NCBI RefSeq assembly: GCF_009604455.1
Contig: NZ_WEGL01000003.1
Location: forward strand, 806,001-870,000
From: Streptomyces sp. RB17
GTDB lineage: Bacteria > Actinomycetota > Actinomycetes > Streptomycetales > Streptomycetaceae
DNA length: 64,000 nucleotides
Reading direction: 5' to 3'
Shown: positions 48,612-55,652 of the stretch, piece by piece
Numbering within the stretch: position 1 is the stretch's first letter
Layout of the letters: the number at the start of each line of letters is the position of its first letter
Program-made: the position numbers and the translations under genes
The notes under the pieces: generated by a model
What the model was told of the DNA's origin: nothing
What the model saw: the letters and a program-made list of their open reading frames with translations, nothing else
The model's database searches: none

Positions 48612-49433
48612 ATGGCGACTCTTCCCAACCCGCTGCCCAGGCTGGCCACCGACCCCAGCGGCCGTTCCCTCGGACTTCAGCTGCCGCCCGGCAGGCTCGT
48701 CGACCTGACGTACGACGGCCCCTGGCACGAACCCCTGCTGTGGCACGCGCAGAAGCCCGCCGCGCCGGGCACATGGATGGCGCTGGGCGCTCCGGCGGCG
48801 CGCGCCGGTCTGCTGCCGGTGCTGGTGGACCTGGCCGCCTCGCGGGGCGGCATGGCGGACTGGGTGCTGCTGCCCGGCGAGACGTCGTACCCGGGCGATC
48901 ACGACGCCGAGGACGTCCTGGCGGAGTACTGGGAGGAGGAGACGGAGGACGGCGAGCTCGCGGAGGAGATCGATCCGTTCGGGGACCGGTGGCCCGGCCT
49001 CGCGCCCGCCCACGCCGCCCTCTGCGCGGACCCGGACACCCGCGCCGCCCAGGTCGCCGACGTGCTGGCCCGCGATCCGGGCCCGGAGGTCGAGCAGGCG
49101 CACCTCGCCCTGGTCCCGGCCCGCCGGTCCGCCGACATACCGGCGGCGATCGGCTGGACCGGGCCGGTGAACTACGAGAGCGACGTGGCCCGGATCTGCG
49201 CGGTGCTGCGTTCCTGGGAGGACCGGTTCGGCATACGGGTGGTGGCCCTCGGCCTGGACACCCTCGTCGTGTCCGTGGCGGCCCCGCCGACCACACAGGA
49301 GGACGCCGAGGCGGTGGCGGCGGAGCACTTCGCGTTCTGCCCGGACAACGTCCTGCAGGGCGAGCGGGACACCCTCCGCGGGTACGCGAAGGACCTGATC
49401 GGCGCGCCCGCCTGGACCTTCTGGTGGGACTGA
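48612..49433 (+). CDS. DUF4253-domain protein
   Basis: Protein of 273 residues. The C-terminal half carries the DUF4253 pattern: AVLRSWEDRFGIRVVALGLD, LVVSVAAPPTTQEDAEAVAA and the end GAPAWTFWWD. A middle region is rich in acidic residues (EYWEEETEDGELAEEIDPFG). I chose the ATG at 48612 over one at 48582. No signal peptide or membrane segment is visible, so it is likely cytoplasmic. DUF4253 proteins are widespread in Streptomyces and sometimes linked to toxin-immunity settings, but nothing here supports a role. A strong terminator follows. Confidence 0.82.
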   Translation: MATLPNPLPRLATDPSGRSLGLQLPPGRLVDLTYDGPWHEPLLWHAQKPAAPGTWMALGAPAARAGLLPVLVDLAASRGGMADWVLLPGETSYPGDHDAEDVLAEYWEEETEDGELAEEIDPFGDRWPGLAPAHAALCADPDTRAAQVADVLARDPGPEVEQAHLALVPARRSADIPAAIGWTGPVNYESDVARICAVLRSWEDRFGIRVVALGLDTLVVSVAAPPTTQEDAEAVAAEHFAFCPDNVLQGERDTLRGYAKDLIGAPAWTFWWD

Positions 49434-49455
49434 CCCCACCTCCGTAGACGTGCGG

Positions 49456-49491
49456 CCCCCGGGCCGGCCCCAGTCCGGGCCGGCCCGGGGG
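49456..49491. terminator. Bidirectional hairpin terminator
   Basis: CCCCCGGGCCGGCCC and GGGCCGGCCCGGGGG are perfect 15-bp arms around CAGTCC, between the stop of the DUF4253 gene (49433) and the stop of hemB (49515). Confidence 0.9.
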
Positions 49492-49514
49492 TCACAGCGT
49501 GTCCGCACTCCGGC

Positions 49515-50507
49515 TCAGCGCAGCTTCTGCGCCGCCTCGGTCGCCCAGTAGGTGAGGATGTTCCGCGCCCCGGCCCGCTTGATGCCGGTCAGGGTCTCGA
49601 AGATGGCGCGGTCGCGGTCGACCCAGCCCTTCTCGGCGGCGGCCTCGATCATCGAGTACTCGCCGGAGATCTGGTAGGCGGCCACAGGCACGTCGACGGC
49701 GTCCGCGACCCGGGCGAGGATGTCCAGGTACGGCCCGGCCGGCTTGACCATGACCATGTCCGCGCCCTCTTCCAGATCGAGGGTCAGCTCCCGCAGGGAC
49801 TCACGCCAGTTGGCGGGGTCCTGCTGGTAGGTCTTGCGGTCGCCCTGGAGCGAGGAGGCGACGGCCTCGCGGAAGGGGCCGTAGAAGGCGGACGAGTACT
49901 TGGCGGTGTAGGCGAGGATCGCCACGTCCTCGCGCCCGATCTGGTCGAGCGCGTCGCGGACGACGCCGATCTGGCCGTCCATCATCCCGCTGGGCCCGAC
50001 GACATGGGCACCGGCGTCGGCCTGCACCTGGGCCATCTCGGCGTACCGCTCCAGGGTCGCGTCGTTGTCGACGCGGCCCTCGGCGTCCAGGACGCCGCAG
50101 TGCCCGTGGTCGGTGAACTCGTCCAGGCACAGGTCGGACATGACGAGCAGGTCGTCGCCGACCTCGGCCCGCACGTCGCGCAGAGCGACCTGCAGGATCC
50201 CGTCCGGATCGGTGCCCGCGGTCCCGAGGGCGTCCTTCTTCCCCTCCTCCGGCACACCGAACAGCATGATCCCGGAGACCCCGGCCTGCACGGCCTCCAG
50301 CGCGGCCTTCTTCAGGCTGTCGCGGGTGTGCTGGACGACTCCGGGCATGGCGGCGATCGGCACGGGCTCGCCCACGCCCTCCCGGACGAACGCCGGGAGG
50401 ATGAAGTCGGCCGGGTGCAGGCGCGTCTCGGCGACCATGCGGCGCATGACGGGCGACGTGCGCAGCCGCCGGGGACGCGTACCGGGGAAGGATCCGTACT
50501 TCGTCAT
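49515..50507 (-). CDS. hemB: Delta-aminolevulinic acid dehydratase (porphobilinogen synthase)
   Basis: Enzyme of 330 residues that condenses two 5-aminolevulinate molecules to porphobilinogen. The Schiff-base lysines are K203 in YTAKYSSAFYGPFREAV and K255 in DMVMVKPAGPYLD. The metal region reads MSDLCLDEFTDHGHCGVL, with C127, D129 and C137, a hybrid of zinc and magnesium types. RPRRLRTSPVMRRMVAET opens the protein. I used the ATG at 50507, since the extension to 50597 adds 30 residues of no similarity. It continues the pathway begun by hemL elsewhere in the window. Confidence 0.96.
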   Translation of the reverse strand: MTKYGSFPGTRPRRLRTSPVMRRMVAETRLHPADFILPAFVREGVGEPVPIAAMPGVVQHTRDSLKKAALEAVQAGVSGIMLFGVPEEGKKDALGTAGTDPDGILQVALRDVRAEVGDDLLVMSDLCLDEFTDHGHCGVLDAEGRVDNDATLERYAEMAQVQADAGAHVVGPSGMMDGQIGVVRDALDQIGREDVAILAYTAKYSSAFYGPFREAVASSLQGDRKTYQQDPANWRESLRELTLDLEEGADMVMVKPAGPYLDILARVADAVDVPVAAYQISGEYSMIEAAAEKGWVDRDRAIFETLTGIKRAGARNILTYWATEAAQKLR

Positions 50508-50737
50508 GCCTTCTACGCTACGCCCGCCCGGCCCCCGTCTTTGCCGACGCCGTGTCGGCCCGGTCACCGGCTCATAGGCAGCCCGCAGTAGGCCCATTCA
50601 CGGGCAAACCGGCGCCTCCATACGAAGACTTTGCGCTTCCCTGGCGATCCCTGGATCCGCGCGCCTCCCCAGCGTTCTACGCGCGTGGTGTCATGCCCGC
50701 GCCACCCCCTCCCCGTGCGCTCACCTAGGAGTCACGC

Positions 50738-51730
50738 ATGCTGCGGAAGGTTCTCACCCGCGCGGCCATCGCCCTGACCGCCGGTACCGCCGTCGTCGCC
50801 ACGGCCGTCCCCGCCAACGCCGCGAGCTACTCGGCCTTCGCCTTCTCCCAGACGGGCAGTCAGCCCACGATCTACGACTTCATCAACTCGGCCACCAGCA
50901 CGCTCGACATGACCATGTACGAGCTGGAGGACACCACGGCCGTCAACGACCTCATAGCCCTGAAGAACAAGGGCGTCACGGTCCGCGTCATCCTCGACCG
51001 CCAGCACCAGAGCGCCAACAACTCGGCGTACACGTCCCTGAAGAACGCGGGCATAGGCGTGGTCTGGTCGTCCTCCGCCTACGTCTACACCCACCAGAAG
51101 ACGATCACCGTCGACGGCGTCAAGTCGCTGGTCATGACCGGCAATCTGACGGCGCAGTACTACACGACCAGCCGCGACTACGGCGTCTTCACCGACGACA
51201 CGCGCGACGTCGCCTCCATCGAGAAGGTCTTCAACGCCGACTACACGGCGACCTCGATCACCCCCACCGACGGTGACCACCTGCTGTGGTCCCCCACCGA
51301 CTCCCGCAACCGCCTGGTGTCCTTCATCAACTCCGCCACCAAGACCCTGGACGTGGAGGAGCTGGAGTTCAGCGACAGCACGGTGGTCAACGCGATCGTG
51401 GCCCGCGCCAAGGCCGGCGTGAAGGTCCGCGTGGTCCTGGAGAGTCCTTCCAGCTACTCCAGCGAGGTCTCCGCCGTCAAGGCCGCCGGCGGCACCGTCG
51501 TCGGCTACTCCGACCCCAACGGCTTCTACATCCACGCCAAGGCCATGGTCGCCGACTACGGCCTGTCCACCCAGGAGGTCGAGGCCGGCTCCATGAACAT
51601 CAGCAGCAACTCCCTGAGCAACAACCGGGAGCTCGGCATCATCCTGACCGGCACGGGCGTGGCCGAACCGGTGGCCCAGACGATCGAGACGACGTTCAAC
51701 AGCGACTACGCGGGCGGCACGGCGGCCTGA
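50738..51730 (+). CDS. Secreted phospholipase D-like domain protein
   Basis: Secreted protein of 330 residues. A Sec signal peptide with likely cleavage after ANA (near residue 28) is followed by two PLD half-domains. The HKD motifs are H119-x-K121 with D126 in YTHQKTITVDG, and H266-x-K268 with D273 in YIHAKAMVADYG. GNLTAQYYTTSRDYGVF and SMNISSNSLSNNRELGI are the usual following Asn/Gly-rich segments. Both histidines are present, so an active phosphodiesterase acting on phospholipid or nucleic acid outside the cell is likely. The substrate is not known. It is transcribed alone. Confidence 0.93.
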   Translation: MLRKVLTRAAIALTAGTAVVATAVPANAASYSAFAFSQTGSQPTIYDFINSATSTLDMTMYELEDTTAVNDLIALKNKGVTVRVILDRQHQSANNSAYTSLKNAGIGVVWSSSAYVYTHQKTITVDGVKSLVMTGNLTAQYYTTSRDYGVFTDDTRDVASIEKVFNADYTATSITPTDGDHLLWSPTDSRNRLVSFINSATKTLDVEELEFSDSTVVNAIVARAKAGVKVRVVLESPSSYSSEVSAVKAAGGTVVGYSDPNGFYIHAKAMVADYGLSTQEVEAGSMNISSNSLSNNRELGIILTGTGVAEPVAQTIETTFNSDYAGGTAA

Positions 51731-51775
51731 CGGGCGCGAGCGGCAGGCAGATGCCGTCTGGCACCCGCCTGCCGC

Positions 51776-52552
51776 TCAGCGTTCACCGAGATCCTCGAGG
51801 ATGCGATCGATCAGCTCGACCCGGTCGGGGGCGTGCCGCATCCGGGAACGGCAGTCCTCCAAGCGCCGCACCACACCGAACGGAACATTTTCCGCTCCCA
51901 CGTCCTCCACGCCTCTCCCGACGGCCTGCAGCCCCCAGTACTGGTTGAAGGGGAGCGGTTCGCCGGTCACCGCGTCGACCAACGCGTCCAGCACCTCGGG
52001 CTCGGGCAGCACATACAGGCGCGCATAGGCGGCCAGGCGCAGTCCGGCGTCCTGGGATCCCAGCAGCGCGCCCGCGTCGAAGTCCCGCACGCGCTGCGTC
52101 GCGCGCACCAGACGGGCGAAGACCTGGTCCATCCGGCGGGTCCGCGCCCGGCCGCTGGACAGCTCCAGGCGTACGTTCACGTACTCGGCGGCCAGTTCCT
52201 TGACCATGTCCCAAGCCGCGCTGTCGTCCACTGCGCCGCCCTCGGGACCGTCCCCGACGAGAGCCGCGTTCGCCGTCCGCTGGACGGCCTCGATCCTGCG
52301 CTCGATCTCCCGGAACTCGATCCTTCCGAGACCCGGCACCTCGATACTGCGGAACAGCTCTCCGAGCCACGGCACCGCGGCCACCACCAGCAGCATCACC
52401 GTGATGCCGTCGATCTTGAGATCGGGTTCCAGGACGTGCAGGACGGCGGTTCCCACCCCGACACACGTCAACACCATCGCGGCAGCACGCCGCCGTAACC
52501 AGCGGGCCGCACCATCACGTCGTCGATCTTCCCCACCCATGCCGATCAGCAT
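51776..52552 (-). CDS. Membrane-anchored helical protein with a TTA codon
   Basis: Protein of 258 residues. After a basic N-terminus there are two hydrophobic helices at about 24-42 and 50-63 (AAMVLTCVGVGTAVLHVLEP, ITVMLLVVAAVPWLGELF). A juxtamembrane region (VPGLGRIEFREIERRIEAVQ) and a helical, probably HEAT-like cytoplasmic domain follow (AYARLYVLPEPEVLDALVDA). Leu19 is encoded by TTA (52496-52498), an almost absent codon here. In Streptomyces such genes need the bldA tRNA, so this gene is likely expressed late in development. The family is not recognised. It resembles small membrane proteins that accompany nucleotide-dependent conflict systems, but no such partner is adjacent. Confidence 0.7.
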   Translation of the reverse strand: MLIGMGGEDRRRDGAARWLRRRAAAMVLTCVGVGTAVLHVLEPDLKIDGITVMLLVVAAVPWLGELFRSIEVPGLGRIEFREIERRIEAVQRTANAALVGDGPEGGAVDDSAAWDMVKELAAEYVNVRLELSSGRARTRRMDQVFARLVRATQRVRDFDAGALLGSQDAGLRLAAYARLYVLPEPEVLDALVDAVTGEPLPFNQYWGLQAVGRGVEDVGAENVPFGVVRRLEDCRSRMRHAPDRVELIDRILEDLGER

Positions 52553-52714
52553 CGCAGACGCGCGCTGACGAAGAAGATGATTCGGTCAGGAGTGGCCCCG
52601 GAGAGGCAGCGGGCAGATGTCCCAGGAGAAACGGCGTAATCGCGCCTGGGCGACGTGCTCGGCCGTGTCGCCGTAGTCGATGCTGAGGAGAGGCCACGGG
52701 CCAGGACTGCAGGC

Positions 52715-53749
52715 TCATGCGGCGCATTCGTCCTCGCCTGGCACCCACCGGTCAGCACGACAGTCACGGCAGCGGCCGGGGCGCGGGGAGCGGAAGGCGC
52801 GCTCGCAGCCGTCGCAGTTCTGAAGAGGATCGGATCGACGGGCGGGGCCGCTCCCCGGCGTGACGTTCGGTGAGGGCGTGGGACGGGCGGGGAGCGGTAC
52901 GGGCAGCAGCTCATCGAGACGGTAAGCGATCAGCTTCGCCGGATTCCTCAGCACGGCGGGAAGGCCCTCGGTCAGGGCGCGGTGGATGACGGCTGCCGTC
53001 GCCCCGCCGTCGAACCAGGCAGCGACGGCCGGCGCGAGCCTGTCCACGTCGTGGCGGGAGAGGATGAGGCGGTTATCGGCACGGCGGAGGCCTGCGAGGA
53101 GGGCAACGGCCCGGTCGTTCCGCTGGTCGCGGCGGCCCCTCTGTGTCGACGTCGTGGATGCTGCTGTGGGCGCAGGAGGTTCGGTGCAGTCGGCAGGGGT
53201 GTCCGGCGCGGGCGGCCGCACGAGCGCGGGTACGGGTTCGGGAGGCTGCGGATGGAGGGCTCGGTCGCCCTCCTCGGGCGCTGCCTGTACGTCCGTACCC
53301 GCCACTGGCCGACGGTCGCGGCTACGGGTCGTCGCGGGGCGCCCGGCCACACGAAGGGGAGCGGGAGAAGCGGCACCCGAGGCGGCGGCAGGTGCGTGGT
53401 GGACGTACGTCCGTGTGATCAGACGGCCCGACTCCGTGTGCTCGCGGACCCGCGCCAGATAGCCGTGCGCCTCCAGCTCGCGCAGTGCGGCCGCGATCCG
53501 GTCCCGCCCCTCGGGGAAGCGTTCGGCGAGGCTGCGGATGTCGACCGGGGTGCCCTCGGGCACCGACAGGATGTGGGTCGCGAGCCCGATGGCGGTCAGC
53601 GACAGCTCGCGGTGCTGGGCGAGGTGGTTGCCCACGACCACGTACTGGCCGGACTGGTACGTACGTACGTGGGTGACACCGGAGTGGGTGGTGGATCGCC
53701 GAACACCCTGAATCGGGCGCGGAGCAGCGTTAGGCTTCTTCTCAGCCAT
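52715..53749 (-). CDS. Winged-helix domain protein with C-terminal zinc-binding tail
   Basis: Protein of 344 residues. A winged helix lies at about 35-110: YVVVGNHLAQHRELSLTAIG, GTPVDIRSLAERFPEGRDRI and LRELEAHGYLARVREHTESG, much like replication-initiator-type wHTH domains of Streptomyces. A Pro/Arg-rich disordered region follows, then a second helical domain (RRADNRLILSRHDVDRLAPA). The C-terminus has a CxxC...CxxC pair (NCDGCERAFRSPRPGRCRDC), probably zinc-binding. It is upstream of the ATPase/XRE/DUF397 locus. Function as a DNA-binding regulator or replication-linked protein is inference. Confidence 0.75.
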   Translation of the reverse strand: MAEKKPNAAPRPIQGVRRSTTHSGVTHVRTYQSGQYVVVGNHLAQHRELSLTAIGLATHILSVPEGTPVDIRSLAERFPEGRDRIAAALRELEAHGYLARVREHTESGRLITRTYVHHAPAAASGAASPAPLRVAGRPATTRSRDRRPVAGTDVQAAPEEGDRALHPQPPEPVPALVRPPAPDTPADCTEPPAPTAASTTSTQRGRRDQRNDRAVALLAGLRRADNRLILSRHDVDRLAPAVAAWFDGGATAAVIHRALTEGLPAVLRNPAKLIAYRLDELLPVPLPARPTPSPNVTPGSGPARRSDPLQNCDGCERAFRSPRPGRCRDCRADRWVPGEDECAA

Positions 53750-53843
53750 AGGGAAGGGTTTGCTTCCTCGTTGGTCAGGCCCTCGCACTGGGATGCCAGT
53801 CCCGGCGGGGGCCGATGCATGTGTGGGCTTGTGGAGTTGTGAC

Positions 53844-53857
53844 GGAGGCAATTGCCT
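53844..53857. promoter_or_regulatory. GAGGCAATTGCCTC palindrome
   Basis: Perfect 14-bp palindrome between the winged-helix gene (start 53749) and the ATPase gene. It sits about 95 bp upstream of the winged-helix gene start and is a candidate regulator binding site. Confidence 0.45.
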
Positions 53858-53935
53858 CGGGGCGAGACTGCACGCCCGAGCCGCCGCCGCGCCAGCCAGA
53901 CCGACCTGTTTCACCCGCGCGAGTGACCTACGCGG

Positions 53936-53983
53936 GGTTTGGTTTGGTTGGTTGGTTTTTTTCCAGGGTTCTTTGGTCTTTTA
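53936..53983. repeat. T/G-rich GGTTT repeat tract
   Basis: The plus strand carries repeated GGTT/GGTTT units followed by a run of seven T and a second T-rich part, strikingly low in C for this window. It immediately follows the TAA stop of the minus-strand ATPase gene. It might be a transcript 3' end or a strand-biased structural element. Confidence 0.6.
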
Positions 53984-54454
53984 CCGCCCGCAGCCCCGGC
54001 CCGCGTGCGACCGGGACACGTACTTCCCGGCGCCGGTCGCCAGGTCCAGTTCCGCCCAGACCGTCTTGCACGGCACCGGTCCGCTGCGCACACCCCATCG
54101 ATCCGCCAACTCCTCGACCAGTAGCAGGCCGTAGCCGCACTCGGCCGGTCCGGTGGCGGCGGTCTGCGGAACGGGCAGTACGTCACCACGCGTGTCGGTG
54201 ACCTCGATGCGCAGAACTCCCGCGGCCGTCACCGCGAGAGCGAGCCGGAAGCTCCGGCCGGTAACCCGGCCGTGCAGCGCGGCGTTCGCCGTCAGCTCGG
54301 AAACGATCAGCCGCGCGGGGTCCAACGGCAGCCCCCAGGAGCGCAGTTGCTCGGTTGCCAGCAGCCTGCCGAGGCGTGCGCCGCGCCGGGTCGCGGAGAG
54401 AGGGACGCAGAACTGACGCGCCGGAATGTGGAGGGTGGAGATTTGCTCGTTCAC
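53981..54454 (-). CDS. RsbW-like ATP-binding regulatory protein
   Basis: Protein of 157 residues with a HATPase_c fold of the anti-sigma-factor kinase type. SATRRGARLGRLLATEQLRS starts the domain. SELTANAALHG is the N box, LRIEVTDTRGDVLP the G1-like region, and GYGLLLVEELADRWGV the G2 region. The Streptomyces set of such proteins often accompanies XRE/DUF397 genes, as here. The GTG at 54454 is preferred over an upstream TTG at 54472. It may bind or phosphorylate an anti-anti-sigma factor or the partner regulator; which one is not known. Confidence 0.88.
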   Translation of the reverse strand: MNEQISTLHIPARQFCVPLSATRRGARLGRLLATEQLRSWGLPLDPARLIVSELTANAALHGRVTGRSFRLALAVTAAGVLRIEVTDTRGDVLPVPQTAATGPAECGYGLLLVEELADRWGVRSGPVPCKTVWAELDLATGAGKYVSRSHAGRGCGR

Positions 54455-54581
54455 GTCACTCAGCGTGTCCAAGCGTGCTTAGCCTGTGAAGAACGGCGGC
54501 CCGTGCGGACGGGGGCTGTCCGTGTGGTGTCCGGTTCCGTCCGGGCCGTACGGGGTGAGTGGTGACGGGAGGACGGCTTAC

Positions 54582-55415
54582 GTGAGCGACTGGGACGCGG
54601 GGCTGGAGGACGACGAGGCAGGGGCTGTGATGCGGACGGTCTCACGGCAGCTGAAGTTGTGGCGGGAGGCGGCCGGCCTCACCCAGGCGGAGTTCGGGAC
54701 GGCCATCGGGTACGGCGAGGAGCTGGTCTCCTCGGTGGAGCGGGGGCGGCGGATTCCCCGGCCGGAGTACTTGGACGCGGCGGACGAGGTGCTGGGCGCG
54801 GGCGGCAGGGTCGCCGCGATGAAGAAGGACTTGGCGGAGGTCCGGTACCCGAAGAAGGTGCGGGACCTGAAGAAGCTGGAGGCGGATGCGGTCGAGCTGT
54901 GCGCCTACAACAACTCGGTCGTTCATGGGTTGTTGCAAACCAAGGAGTACGCGCAGGCCGTGTTCAGCGCTCGCCGGCCACCCTTCACCGCAGAAGAGTT
55001 GGACCAACGATTGGCGGCCCGAGTCGCACGTCAGGAGATCGTCAACGAGACCATGGCCCGGCCTGTCTTCAGCTTTGTCCAGTGCGAGTCGACACTCCGC
55101 CGGCCCATCGGCGGCAGGATGGTCATGCGAGCGCAGCTGGAACGACTGCTGGAGGTCTCCGAGTTCCGCAACGTCGACCTCCAGGTACTGCCACTTGGAC
55201 GTGAGCAGAACTCAGGCCTTGCCGGGTCGTTCAGGTTACTCAGGCTCAAGGACGGCACCACGGTTGGGCACGTAGAGGTGCAGCACATCAGCCGGGTGAT
55301 CGCCGCCCCGAAGGAGGTGCAACTCCTCGATATGCGTTATGGAATCATCCGGGCACAGGCTCTCGACCCACGGGAGTCGATGGCCCTCATCGAGAAAGCG
55401 CTTGGAGAGACATGA
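54582..55415 (+). CDS. WhiJ/AbaA-type XRE regulator with DUF5753 domain; TTA codon
   Basis: Regulator of 277 residues. The N-terminal HTH lies at about 17-75: SRQLKLWREAAGLTQAEFGT, GEELVSSVERGRRIPRPEYL. A DUF5753 ligand-binding-like domain fills the rest (VVHGLLQTKEYAQAVFSARR, RMVMRAQLERLLEVSEFRNV, GRVIRAQA-like end). The GTG start has GGGAGG upstream. Leu219 is a TTA codon (55236-55238), which places this gene under bldA control in Streptomyces. It overlaps the DUF397 gene by four bases. In known WhiJ-like loci the XRE protein represses development and the DUF397 protein relieves it; that role is inferred here. Confidence 0.9.
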   Translation: MSDWDAGLEDDEAGAVMRTVSRQLKLWREAAGLTQAEFGTAIGYGEELVSSVERGRRIPRPEYLDAADEVLGAGGRVAAMKKDLAEVRYPKKVRDLKKLEADAVELCAYNNSVVHGLLQTKEYAQAVFSARRPPFTAEELDQRLAARVARQEIVNETMARPVFSFVQCESTLRRPIGGRMVMRAQLERLLEVSEFRNVDLQVLPLGREQNSGLAGSFRLLRLKDGTTVGHVEVQHISRVIAAPKEVQLLDMRYGIIRAQALDPRESMALIEKALGET

Positions 55416-55588
55416 AGCTGGAGTGGATAAAGAGCAGCTACAGCACGGACGAGGGCCCCGACTGCGTCGAAGTGGCAACCATTCCCGACCAGATCCTCGT
55501 CCGCGACTCCAAGAACCCCACCGGCCCCCGCCTCGCCCTCACTCCCACCGCGTGGGCGACCTTCCTGCCGTACGCCTCCGGGCGCTGA
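55412..55588 (+). CDS. DUF397-domain small protein
   Basis: Protein of 58 residues whose ATG overlaps the XRE gene stop (ATGA). WIKSSYSTDEGPDCVEVATI is the DUF397 signature, followed by ILVRDSKNPTGPRLALTPTA and WATFL. DUF397 proteins form pairs with XRE/DUF5753 regulators throughout Streptomyces and are thought to bind and modulate them. Length is typical. It is convergent with hsdR. Confidence 0.92.
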   Translation: MKLEWIKSSYSTDEGPDCVEVATIPDQILVRDSKNPTGPRLALTPTAWATFLPYASGR

Positions 55589-55652
55589 CACACCAGCGGG
55601 CGACCGTGCCCTCGAATCCGCCGCCGTGGCTGCGAGGGCACACCCCTGTTGA

